DNA of 36,209 nt from PALSA-612 sp046729255 (lineage in GTDB: Bacteria > Actinomycetota > Thermoleophilia > Gaiellales > Gaiellaceae): NCBI GenBank assembly GCA_046729255.1, contig JBKPGF010000002.1, positions 1-36,209 on the forward strand, written 5' to 3'. The position numbers were made by a program, and so were the translations under genes. The notes beneath the pieces are model-generated. The model was given only the letters and a program-made list of their open reading frames with translations, had not been told where the DNA came from and did not search any database. This document shows, piece after piece, positions 7,386 through 14,656 of this stretch (positions within the stretch are counted from its first letter, which is position 1; every line of letters begins with the position of its first letter).

Positions 7386-8582
7386 CTATGACACCGCCGC
7401 CGGCGCCGCGGCGACGTCGATCTGCAGCCCCGGGTCGGCTGCGCGGACCGGCGTGGTTTCTGCACCGAGCTCCTCTCGAACGATGTTCGCGCCCTGCGCG
7501 AGCGCGGCGGCCTTGTAGAGAGCGACCGGACGCGGCACTCCCTGGCGCCCGAAGCCGCAGTCGGAGGACAGCACGAGGTACTCGGGCTCGATGTGCTCGA
7601 GCGCCATCCGGACGTCCGCAGCGATCTCTTCCGCAGTCTCGATCTGGAGCGCGCGGTGACTGATCATGCCGACGGCGATCTTCTTGTTCAGCTTTCCCTT
7701 GTAGGCGCCGAGCTTGGGGACCAGCTGGTGGCCGTTGTGCTTGGACTCGATCGTCCAGACGTCGGCGTTGATGCGGTCGAGGTAGATCTCCATCGACGGC
7801 TCGTACGAGATGCTCGGGTCGAAGCAGTGCTGCGCGCCGGGATTCCCCCAGCACGTGTGCACCCAGATCTCTGCGTCCAGCCCCTCGACGGTGTAGTTGA
7901 AGAGGTCGACGAAGAAGTCGAGCGTCGCCTCGTCCGCCCCCCACGCCGCTGCGCTGTGGATCGCCGGCTCTTCGATCTGCACGACCTTGCAGCCCGCCGC
8001 CACGAGCTCGCGCAGCTCGGCGTTGAGGACGCCTGCAAGGTCCCACATGAGCTCACGCTTGTCGTCGTCGTAGGCGTCCGTCTTCACCGTGAGCACGGTG
8101 GACGCGAGATCCGCCGCGATCGTGCCGAACTTCACCGGCTTGTCGGTCCTCGACTGCGCGACTCGCCACACCTTCGCGAACTCGAGCGGCACGCGAGGCC
8201 CGATCTTGTCGACGATGGCGTGGTACTTCCAGCCGCCGACGATCTCGTTCAGCCACGTGCCGACCGGATACGTCCAGCCCGCCGTCGTCTCGGTGTCGAA
8301 CTCCGAGATCCCGCTCAGGCGCTCGGTGGGATACGAGAACCACGAGCGACCTGCGAGATCGAAATCGAGGTGGTAGTCACCGTTCGTGAGGATGTCGAGG
8401 CCGGCGAGCTCCTGATCGGAGATCACGGTCGCAACCGCGTCGAGGTGCTGCTCGCGGAAGTCGACGTCTCCCAGTCCGGTCGAGTATGGCCGCTCGTAGA
8501 GATTCCCCGTGTACCACTTCGGCCGCGGCCAGGATCCGGTCACGGTCGTCGGAAGCAAGAGGTCCTTCGTGGCTGTCAGCAT
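7386..8582 (-). CDS. MetE C-terminal-like methyltransferase (cobalamin-independent)
   Basis: A 398-residue protein equivalent to the catalytic half of MetE (UROD/MetE-like TIM barrel). It begins with the usual TTVTGSWPRP and shows the barrel marker VVQIEEPAI (200-208). Zinc ligands are expected at His242 and Cys244 (VHTCWGN) and Cys342 (SSDCGFGR), the His-x-Cys...Cys pattern shared by MetE and epoxyalkane:coenzyme M transferase. It therefore activates a thiol for alkyl transfer. The full N-terminal MetE domain is absent, and catabolic neighbours argue against housekeeping methionine synthesis. A good AAAGGAG ribosome site precedes the ATG. Transfer of a methyl or alkyl group during catabolism of a methylated substrate is inference. 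Confidence 0.85.
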   Translation of the reverse strand: MLTATKDLLLPTTVTGSWPRPKWYTGNLYERPYSTGLGDVDFREQHLDAVATVISDQELAGLDILTNGDYHLDFDLAGRSWFSYPTERLSGISEFDTETTAGWTYPVGTWLNEIVGGWKYHAIVDKIGPRVPLEFAKVWRVAQSRTDKPVKFGTIAADLASTVLTVKTDAYDDDKRELMWDLAGVLNAELRELVAAGCKVVQIEEPAIHSAAAWGADEATLDFFVDLFNYTVEGLDAEIWVHTCWGNPGAQHCFDPSISYEPSMEIYLDRINADVWTIESKHNGHQLVPKLGAYKGKLNKKIAVGMISHRALQIETAEEIAADVRMALEHIEPEYLVLSSDCGFGRQGVPRPVALYKAAALAQGANIVREELGAETTPVRAADPGLQIDVAAAPAAVS

Positions 8583-8610
8583 CGCGCCTGACTCCTTTCG
8601 GCAGGGCAGC

Positions 8611-8645
8611 GTTTACGCGTTCCGTGAAGTCACGCTGAACGTAAC
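8611..8645. promoter_or_regulatory. 35-base imperfect palindrome ahead of the MetE-like gene
   Basis: The 73-base gap between the MetE-like start and the upstream dehydrogenase stop contains an inverted repeat. CGTGA (8623-8627) pairs with TCACG (8630-8634) around a short centre, and the flanks GTTTACG/CGTAAC and GTTC/GAAC extend the symmetry with small bulges. It could be an operator or an RNA hairpin in the leader. It does not match any SAM, SAH or cobalamin riboswitch I can recognise and is too short for most. Confidence 0.35.
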
Positions 8646-8655
8646 AGACTGCGTG

Positions 8656-9537
8656 TCATCGATCCCGTATCACCCTGGCGACGCTGGCGAAGTCGGCGTC
8701 CCCGAGGCCGAGGTCGCAGGCGCGCGCCAGGACAGCGTCCGCCGCCTGCGTGGCCTTCATCTCCACTCCGAGGTCGTCCGCAAGCCGACGCGCGAGCTCG
8801 AGGTCCTTCCGCATGAGGCTCACCGTGAACGCGACGGGCGTCTCCTCGGGCCGTACGAACGCGTTTCGCTTGTAGAGCACGTACGGCGCGGCCAGGGCTC
8901 CGCCCGCGAAGACGTCGTAGGCAGCCTCGCGCTCGATGCCCGCTTCCTCGGCGAGCACGAGGCCCTCTGCGATCGCTTCGTTGAAGACGGCGATTGCCGA
9001 GTTGACGGCGAGCTTCATCGCAGCCCCGCTTCCGGCCCCGCCGAGGTGGAACTGCTTCGCCGATATCGCTTCGAGCACCGGCTTCGCGCGCGCGATAGCG
9101 CTCGGCTCGCCGCCGACCATGAGCGCCAGCTCCCCCTTCTCGGCGAGGGCGGTGCTGCCCGACACGGGCGCGTCGATCCAGTCGGCGCCCCGTTCCGAGA
9201 CCGCTCGGGAGAACTCGAGCGCGGCCGTCGGGCCGATCGTGCTCGTGTCGACGACGATCGCACCCGGCTGCAGGCCGGCGAGCAGGCCGTCGTCGCCCTC
9301 GAGGATCGCCCGGAGGGCGTCGGCGTCGGCGACCATCGTGACGACGACGTCCGAGCGTTCGGCGAGCTCCTTCGGCATGTCAGCCAGGGTCGCCCCGAGC
9401 GACGTCAGCGCCTCGCACCGCTCTTCGGTGCGATTCCAGACCGTGAGCGGGAATCGCGCTTCGAGCACCCGGCGCGCCATCGGCGTCCCCATGCGGCCCA
9501 TGCCTGCGAAGCCAACGGTCAAGCCTGCCCCGGTCAC
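8656..9537 (-). CDS. 3-hydroxyisobutyrate dehydrogenase family oxidoreductase
   Basis: A 293-residue beta-hydroxyacid dehydrogenase. The NAD(P)-binding loop is GFAGMGRMG (residues 9-17), followed by the substrate-side motif DAPVSGSTALAEKG (122-135) and the catalytic GAAMKLAVN with Lys175 and Asn179. The family oxidises or reduces C3-C4 hydroxyacids such as 3-hydroxyisobutyrate, tartronate semialdehyde or 4-hydroxybutyrate. Start GTG at 9537 overlaps the bicupin stop in a GTGA; the longer upstream frame to 10197 is a shadow of the cupin gene. The bicupin next door resembles ureidoglycine aminohydrolase, and tartronate semialdehyde reductase of this family is a known partner in allantoin degradation, but the other pathway genes are missing. 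Confidence 0.88.
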   Translation of the reverse strand: MTGAGLTVGFAGMGRMGTPMARRVLEARFPLTVWNRTEERCEALTSLGATLADMPKELAERSDVVVTMVADADALRAILEGDDGLLAGLQPGAIVVDTSTIGPTAALEFSRAVSERGADWIDAPVSGSTALAEKGELALMVGGEPSAIARAKPVLEAISAKQFHLGGAGSGAAMKLAVNSAIAVFNEAIAEGLVLAEEAGIEREAAYDVFAGGALAAPYVLYKRNAFVRPEETPVAFTVSLMRKDLELARRLADDLGVEMKATQAADAVLARACDLGLGDADFASVARVIRDR

Positions 9538-10451
9538 GTCGTCGACGACGTCCCGACCTCCGACCCGAGCCGCTCCGCGAGGTAGTCCCAGTCGCGGTTG
9601 AAGCGGTACGAGTGGCGGTCGGGGGGCCCCGGGGCCGATGTCTCGAGCCACTTCACGTGCACTCCACGGGTGTTGTAGAAGGCGTGGATGCACCCCACGC
9701 CCGTCCAGAACACGTCGCCGGGCCGCAGGGTGTACGGCTCGTCGTCGGCGACCACGTCCACCTCGCCTTCGAGCATGTAGTACGACTCCTCGAAGGGATG
9801 GTCGTGGGGCAGCGCCTGGCCCGTCTCCTGGTACTGCACCATGAACATCGTGTGGAGATGAGCGTCGAGGCGCTGGTCGACGAGCATCTTCACGGCGATC
9901 CCGCTGTAGGCCAATAGCGCCGTGGCCATGCTCGCCGACACGGTCGGCTGCTCGACGGGCGCGCCCTTCTTCAGCTCCTCGACGTCCATCTGCCATTCGT
10001 CGAGGCGGAAGAGGGTGCGGTTCCTCGGGTCTCGCACGTCGAGCGGCGCCGGAGGCGTCGTCGGAGCAGGCCCGAGGAAATACGTGTCCGGCTGGCCCTG
10101 TCCCGGGCGTCGCGGCTGCGGAGACGCCATGTCGATCCAGACCGCACGGTCCTCGGCTCGCCATGCGTGCGGAACGCCGACCGGCACGACGCCGCACGCG
10201 CCCGGCAGCAGCGTGACGCCGTGCCCGTCGAGATACAGCACCGGAGAGCCTTCGAGGACGTAGAAGCTCTCCTCGAACGAGTGGACGTGCACGTCGACGT
10301 GGCCGTCCCCGAGGGCGACCAGGCCGAGCCCCATGTGCACGGAGCCCGTCGAGCCGTCGATGAGCGCCGCGCGCTCGAAGCCCTCGCTTCGTGATGCGTA
10401 CTCCGACCTGAGGACGATGTCCTCGCGCCGCATCAGGTGGTGCCTCGTCAC
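9534..10451 (-). CDS. bicupin protein (ureidoglycine aminohydrolase-like)
   Basis: A 305-residue protein with two cupin barrels. The first carries HVHSFEESFYVLEG, then GVVPVGVPHAWR. The second carries LPHDHPFEESYYMLEG, then PGDVFWTGVGCIHAFYN. The second barrel has the full set of His/His/Glu/His metal ligands. The two-barrel layout and spacing resemble (S)-ureidoglycine aminohydrolase (AllE/YlbA), a manganese enzyme, though it is longer than usual (about 260-280). The connecting segment with LFRLDEWQMDVEELKKG is typical of the wider uncharacterised bicupin group. Start GTG at 10451 overlaps the SDR stop as GTGA. A role in hydrolysing or isomerising the pathway intermediate is inferred. Confidence 0.78.
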   Translation of the reverse strand: MTRHHLMRREDIVLRSEYASRSEGFERAALIDGSTGSVHMGLGLVALGDGHVDVHVHSFEESFYVLEGSPVLYLDGHGVTLLPGACGVVPVGVPHAWRAEDRAVWIDMASPQPRRPGQGQPDTYFLGPAPTTPPAPLDVRDPRNRTLFRLDEWQMDVEELKKGAPVEQPTVSASMATALLAYSGIAVKMLVDQRLDAHLHTMFMVQYQETGQALPHDHPFEESYYMLEGEVDVVADDEPYTLRPGDVFWTGVGCIHAFYNTRGVHVKWLETSAPGPPDRHSYRFNRDWDYLAERLGSEVGTSSTT

Positions 10452-11143
10452 TGCATCATCCAGCCGCCGTCGACATCGAGGTTGACGCCGTTCACGGCCG
10501 GGTTCTCGAGCAGGAAGATCGACGCGTCGACGATGTCGGAGGTCATCACGTTGCGTCCCGTCGGCGTGCGGGCGCGAACGTTCTCGCAGTGCTCCTCCTT
10601 GCCGCTCCAGAACGGCGTGTCGGCGACGATCCCCGGATGGATTGCGTTCACGCGCACCGGCGCCAGCTCGAGCGCCATCGTCCGGATCATCGTCGACACG
10701 GCGCCGTTCACCGTCGAGACCGTCGTCGAGCCGGGATACGGCCGGTCCTTCGCGAGCCCACCGAACAGGAGAATCGAGGCGTCGGGCCCGAACCGGCCCG
10801 CGAGCTGGTGGACGACCTCCGTGTAGCCGACGAGCTTCAGCGTGACGAGGCGGACCGCCTGGTCGAGGTCGTACTCGGCGACGGTGTTCTGGTCGCGATC
10901 CACGGCGACGAGCGCCAGCCGGTCGACGCTCTCGATCTCACGCAAGGCGTCGGCAATCGACTCAGGTTCCGCGAGATCGAGGACGATGCTCCGGACACCT
11001 TCTCCGATCTCGGCCGCCCTCGCAGTGCACCGCTCGTCGTCGCGGCCCGTGATCGTGACGTCGGCGCCCCGGGAGCGGTAGGTCTTCGCGAGCTCGAACC
11101 CGAGGCCGGACGTGCCTCCGATGACGACGACCATGGCGGCCAT
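10448..11143 (-). CDS. short-chain dehydrogenase fold protein lacking the catalytic triad
   Basis: A 231-residue Rossmann protein with the SDR nucleotide loop GGTSGLG (9-15) and the later NAIHPGIV and VNGVNLDVDGGWMMQ regions typical of classical SDRs. The catalytic residues are missing: aligning on MALELAP, the Tyr and Lys of YxxxK fall on Val142 and Asn146, and the Ser position about 13 residues earlier is Gly129. The NNAG structural motif is also absent (ALVAVDRD instead). It may bind NAD(P) but use other chemistry or be regulatory. It is the first gene of the five-gene operon, preceded by a GAAGGAG ribosome site, and divergent from an XRE-cupin regulator. Confidence 0.82.
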   Translation of the reverse strand: MAAMVVVIGGTSGLGFELAKTYRSRGADVTITGRDDERCTARAAEIGEGVRSIVLDLAEPESIADALREIESVDRLALVAVDRDQNTVAEYDLDQAVRLVTLKLVGYTEVVHQLAGRFGPDASILLFGGLAKDRPYPGSTTVSTVNGAVSTMIRTMALELAPVRVNAIHPGIVADTPFWSGKEEHCENVRARTPTGRNVMTSDIVDASIFLLENPAVNGVNLDVDGGWMMQ

Positions 11144-11166
11144 CTCGCTCCTTCGATTTGATCACA

Positions 11167-11186
11167 CTGAGCAGTGCAGAGCTCAG
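11167..11186. promoter_or_regulatory. inverted repeat in SDR/XRE divergent gap
   Basis: CTGAGC (11167-11172) and GCTCAG (11181-11186) form perfect 6-base arms around an 8-base centre, inside the 85-base gap between the divergent SDR operon and the XRE-cupin gene. Location and symmetry suit a dimeric helix-turn-helix regulator such as the adjacent gene product. Confidence 0.4.
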
Positions 11187-11216
11187 ATTCGACCCAACTC
11201 TACAGTCGGTCGTTCG

Positions 11217-11222
11217 TATAGT
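11217..11222 (+). promoter_or_regulatory. -10 box TATAGT for a leaderless regulator mRNA
   Basis: TATAGT ends six bases before the ATG of the XRE-cupin gene at 11229, so transcription would begin at or next to the start codon. No Shine-Dalgarno is visible. Leaderless mRNAs are common in actinobacteria. The -35 region (around 11194-11199) is weak, which suits activator or repressor control. Confidence 0.4.
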
Positions 11223-11228
11223 CAGTCC

Positions 11229-11861
11229 ATGGCACGACCGGCACCGGCAGTCGCAGAGCCCACTGTTCCCGAGACGCTCGGCGCGCGGATCCGCCACGAA
11301 CGGCAGGCCGCCGCGCTCACCGGCCGCAAGCTCGCCGCCCGTATCGGGGTGTCGCCCAGTCTCATCTCCCAGATCGAACGCGGCCGCGCGACGCCGTCCG
11401 TCGCCACGCTCTGGGCGATCGCGACCGAGCTGGGCATCTCCGTGGGAGACCTGTTCAGCGACACCGAGGCGGCATTCGGCCCGGCTGCCTCGACGCCGGT
11501 CCAGCCACGCGAGACCCGAACCGCGATCACGCTCGCAGGCGGAATTCGGTGGGAGCGCCTGACGCCTGCGGCCGACCACGAGGTCGACTTCATCTACGTC
11601 GTCTACCCCGTCGGATCGGAGTCGTGTCCGCCAGACGCGTTGTCCCAGCACGGGGGCAGGGAGTACGGCTACGTCGTCAGCGGGAAGCTCGGCGTGCAGG
11701 TCGGGTTCGACGAATACGCGCTGCGTGCGGGCGATTCGATCAGCTTCGAGTCACACAGGCCCCACCGCCTCTGGGCGATCGGGAAGGAGCCGGCCGTCGC
11801 CGTCTGGACGGTGCTCAACCGGAAAGGCGACGAGCGCGGGGACCTGTTCCGCGAGAGCTAG
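11229..11861 (+). CDS. XRE-family regulator with C-terminal cupin (copy 1)
   Basis: A 210-residue regulator. Residues about 18-75 form an HTH_3 domain (GARIRHERQAAALTGRKLA, VSPSLISQIERGRATPSVATL), and the C-terminal half is a cupin sensor (SQHGGREYGYVVSGKLGV, AGDSISFESHRPHRLW). Proteins of this type sense a small ligand or metal in the barrel and usually repress their own and neighbouring catabolic genes. The ATG at 11229 is chosen since upstream in-frame sequence lies in the intergenic region. It is divergent from the SDR operon and convergent with, and three bases from, the E1 beta gene. It is a clear paralog of the regulator at 14039-14656, sharing GxRWERLT and the VYPxGSES loop. Confidence 0.88.
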   Translation: MARPAPAVAEPTVPETLGARIRHERQAAALTGRKLAARIGVSPSLISQIERGRATPSVATLWAIATELGISVGDLFSDTEAAFGPAASTPVQPRETRTAITLAGGIRWERLTPAADHEVDFIYVVYPVGSESCPPDALSQHGGREYGYVVSGKLGVQVGFDEYALRAGDSISFESHRPHRLWAIGKEPAVAVWTVLNRKGDERGDLFRES

Positions 11862-11864
11862 GCC

Positions 11865-12827
11865 TCACGGCCTGGCGAGCACTTCCGCGACGATGCGGTC
11901 GGCCCCGGGCAGGAAGTCGTCCTCCAGGGGCGGGCTGTACGGGATCGGCGTGTTCGGTGTCGTGATCCGCCACGCATCGTCGAGGTCGCCGAGCCCCTCC
12001 TCCGTCACGAGAGCGAGCACCTCACCCCCCCAGCCGCCCGTGAGCGGGCCTTCCTCGACGACCGCGATGCGGTTCGTCTTCGTAACGGATGCCAGCACCG
12101 TCTCCAGGTCGACGGGGCGGAGCGTTCGCAGGTCGACGACCTCCGCGCTGATGCCTTCACCTTGCATACGCTCGGCCGCCTCGAGGCAGTCGTGGACGCC
12201 CTTCATCGCGCTGACGAGCGTGATGTCATCCCCGTCGCGCACGATCTCCGCACGACCGAGCGGGACGGGCTCGCTCGCGACCTCTCCCTTGAGGGGGTAC
12301 AGGCGCTTGTGCTCCAGGAAGACGACGGGGTCGTCGTCCCGAATCGCGGCTTTCAGCAAGCCCTTCGCATCGTGGGCCGTTGCCGGCGCGACGAGCTTCA
12401 GGCCGGTGATGCCCATGAGCCAGGACGCCGGCATCTGCGAGTGGATGGCGCCGAAGCGACCGCCGGCGCCGACGACCGACCTGATGACGACGGGACAGCC
12501 GTGGCGCTCACGCGTGAGGAACCAGTGCTTTGTCATCTGGTTGATGACGCCGTCCATCGACAGCGCGAGGAAGTCACCGAACATGATCTCGAGCACGGGT
12601 CGCAGCCCGGTGATGGCCGCGCCGTAGGCGGCTCCCGTCAGCGCCAGCTCGGATATCGGCGTGTCGAAGACGCGCCGCTCGCCGTACTTCTCGTACAGAC
12701 CGGGCGTGACCGCGAACACGCCCCCGGCGATGGCGACGTCCTCGCCGAAGAGGATCACGCGCTCGTCCCGCTCCAGCTCTTCGTCCAGAGCCTCCCGTAC
12801 TGCTTCCCGGAACTCGATCTCTGCCAC
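11865..12827 (-). CDS. 2-oxoacid dehydrogenase E1 component, beta subunit
   Basis: A 320-residue transketolase-fold beta subunit of the pyruvate/acetoin/branched-chain 2-oxoacid dehydrogenase type. Visible motifs are ILFGEDVAIAGGVF, RRVFDTPISELALTGAAYGAAI (the TPP-activating Glu region), HSQMPASWLMG, AHDAKGLLKAAIRDDDPVVFLEHK, and VDLRTLRPVD ahead of EEGPLTGGWGGEV. With the alpha subunit it decarboxylates a 2-oxoacid (or acetoin) on thiamine diphosphate and passes the acyl group to E2. It is the last gene of the alpha-XRE-E2-beta operon, separated from E2 by 8 bases. Substrate specificity cannot be decided from the sequence; AcoB-like length fits either role. Confidence 0.9.
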   Translation of the reverse strand: MAEIEFREAVREALDEELERDERVILFGEDVAIAGGVFAVTPGLYEKYGERRVFDTPISELALTGAAYGAAITGLRPVLEIMFGDFLALSMDGVINQMTKHWFLTRERHGCPVVIRSVVGAGGRFGAIHSQMPASWLMGITGLKLVAPATAHDAKGLLKAAIRDDDPVVFLEHKRLYPLKGEVASEPVPLGRAEIVRDGDDITLVSAMKGVHDCLEAAERMQGEGISAEVVDLRTLRPVDLETVLASVTKTNRIAVVEEGPLTGGWGGEVLALVTEEGLGDLDDAWRITTPNTPIPYSPPLEDDFLPGADRIVAEVLARP

Positions 12828-12835
12828 GACTCCTC

Positions 12836-14035
12836 CTACTCGGCGACGAGGCTCGCCGGGCTCTCGAGCAGCTCCCGGAGCCGCTCCAGGAAGCGTGCCG
12901 CCTCGGCGCCGTAGACGGCTCGGTGGTCACACGAGAGGACGACGTCCATCGAACGGCGGGCGACGAGCGTCCCGTCTTCGTCCACGAACGGGCGCTGCTC
13001 GACGGATCCGACCGCGAGGACCGCCACCTGCGGGGGGTTGATGACGGCGTGGAAGCGCCGCACGCCGAACATGCCGAGGTTCGACACCGTGAACGTCCCG
13101 TCGGCCAGGTCCGCAGGAGTCAGGCGGCGCTCGCGGGCGGCCTCCGCGAGGCGTCTCGTCTCGGCGGCGATGGAGAGCAGGGTCTTGCGATCCGCGTCGT
13201 GGATCGTCGGCACGAGCAGCGCGTCAGGCGCGTCGACGGCGACCCCGACGTTGACTCGGTCGTGCCGGATCGAACGCCCGGGCTCGTACGACGCGTTGAG
13301 GGCGGGGAAGTCCCGGAGCGCGAGGGCTACGGCACGCACGACGAGGTCGTTGAACGACGGCACCGGCGCGCGCCCCGCCCCGCGGAGCTCGTCGCGCAGC
13401 GCGGACGCGGCCGCCATGGCGATCTCGGCCTCGAGCGTGAACTCGGGGATCGAGGATCGCGACTCGGCCATCCGCTCGGCGATCCTCCGCTGGGTGGGGG
13501 TGTGCTCGACGACGGTCGGCGTACCGCGACCGTCGCGGTCCGGCGCAACCTCCGCCTCCCCGCCGGCGGCGGCCTCCACATCCGACACCGTGATGCGACC
13601 GCCGGGGCCGGTGCCTTCGACGTCGTCGAGGCTCACGTTCAGCTGACGCGCCAGCCGGCGCGCCACCGGCGTCGCGCGGGCGCGATCGCCACGTGGCACC
13701 GACTCTGCCTTGGCCGGCCTGGGCAGCTCCCTCGCAGGCGCAGGGGCCGGCGCACTCGGCGCCGCGGCCGCGGCCCGAGCCCCACCGGCGGCGTCGGTGC
13801 GGATGCGGGCGATGAGGGCACCGAGCTCGGCCGTCTCGCCGTCGGGCACCACGATCTCCTCCAGCACGCCGTCGACCTCGGCCTCGTAGACGACGGTCGC
13901 CTTGTCCGTCTCGACCTCGACGAGCGGATCGCCGCGGGCGAAGCGGTCACCTGGCTCCTTCAGCCACGTGAGGATCGTCGCCTCTTCCATCGAGTCGGAG
14001 AGCCGCGGCATCCCGATGTCCACGACGTCGCTCAC
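12836..14035 (-). CDS. dihydrolipoamide acyltransferase E2 component
   Basis: A 399-residue E2 with three parts. An N-terminal lipoyl domain (about 1-78) carries the lipoyl-lysine in VEVETDKATVVYE. An Ala/Pro-rich linker is followed by the E1/E3-binding domain (TPVARRLARQLNVSLDDVEG, GRITVSDVEAA). The C-terminal catalytic CoA-acyltransferase domain contains FTVSNLGMFGV and the active-site His in LSCDHRAVYG, where the usual DHRxxDG Asp is replaced by Tyr. It transfers acyl groups from lipoamide to CoA within a large cytosolic complex. E3 is not encoded here and must come from elsewhere. It lies 3 bases after the embedded regulator gene, so translation is probably coupled. Confidence 0.92.
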   Translation of the reverse strand: MSDVVDIGMPRLSDSMEEATILTWLKEPGDRFARGDPLVEVETDKATVVYEAEVDGVLEEIVVPDGETAELGALIARIRTDAAGGARAAAAAPSAPAPAPARELPRPAKAESVPRGDRARATPVARRLARQLNVSLDDVEGTGPGGRITVSDVEAAAGGEAEVAPDRDGRGTPTVVEHTPTQRRIAERMAESRSSIPEFTLEAEIAMAAASALRDELRGAGRAPVPSFNDLVVRAVALALRDFPALNASYEPGRSIRHDRVNVGVAVDAPDALLVPTIHDADRKTLLSIAAETRRLAEAARERRLTPADLADGTFTVSNLGMFGVRRFHAVINPPQVAVLAVGSVEQRPFVDEDGTLVARRSMDVVLSCDHRAVYGAEAARFLERLRELLESPASLVAE

Positions 14036-14038
14036 GAG

Positions 14039-14656
14039 CTACGGCTGGCGTCCGAGCACGATCCAGACTGCATTGACGTCCTGGCCGCCGTCGTTATGGA
14101 GGCGATGCGGGATGCTTGACTCGAAGCAGACCGAGTCGCCGGGGCCGAGGACGTACTCCTCGAAGCCGAGCGTCAAGCCCAGCTCGCCCGCCTGCACGAA
14201 CCCGAGCTCCTTTCCGCTGTGCCTCACGAGCGCGTCCGCCGGCGCCGACTCGCTGCCCGGCGGATAGACGAGATAGAGGAACTCGACGCCGGGCACATCG
14301 CGCGTCGTGAGGCGCTCCCAGCGAACGCCTGTCTCGAGGTCGATGCCGGTCCGCTCGTCCGCGCGCTGGACCACGTGGTTGCCGTCGTGCTCTGTCCAAC
14401 TCACCTCCACCCGCTGCCCGTTGTCCTCGGGCTCGGGCTCGACGTGATGGAAGACCTCGTCCATCGACACCCCGAGCTCGCTGACCACGGCATAGAGCGT
14501 CCGCACGGACGGCTGGATCCGTCCCGTCTCGATCTGGGAGAGCAGGCTCGGCGAGACGTCGAGCCGGCGAGCCAGCCCACGGAGGGTCAGGCCCCGGTCG
14601 AGCCGTGTCCGGCGGAGGTTCTCACCCAGCGGCGCGTGGGGCTCCGTGGCGCTCAT
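14039..14656 (-). CDS. XRE-family regulator with C-terminal cupin (copy 2), inside the E1-E2 operon
   Basis: A 205-residue HTH-cupin regulator. The HTH_3 domain is LGENLRRTRLDRGLTLRGLA and VSPSLLSQIETGRIQPSVRTL; the cupin sensor has VRHSGKELGFVQAGELGL and GPGDSVCFESSIPHRLHN. The ATG at 14656 overlaps the E1 alpha stop as ATGA, and E2 follows 3 bases later, so it is co-translated with the dehydrogenase subunits. It is paralogous to the regulator at 11229-11861. It likely sets expression of this operon in response to its substrate or product. A longer upstream frame reads through E1 alpha and is rejected. Confidence 0.88.
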   Translation of the reverse strand: MSATEPHAPLGENLRRTRLDRGLTLRGLARRLDVSPSLLSQIETGRIQPSVRTLYAVVSELGVSMDEVFHHVEPEPEDNGQRVEVSWTEHDGNHVVQRADERTGIDLETGVRWERLTTRDVPGVEFLYLVYPPGSESAPADALVRHSGKELGFVQAGELGLTLGFEEYVLGPGDSVCFESSIPHRLHNDGGQDVNAVWIVLGRQP

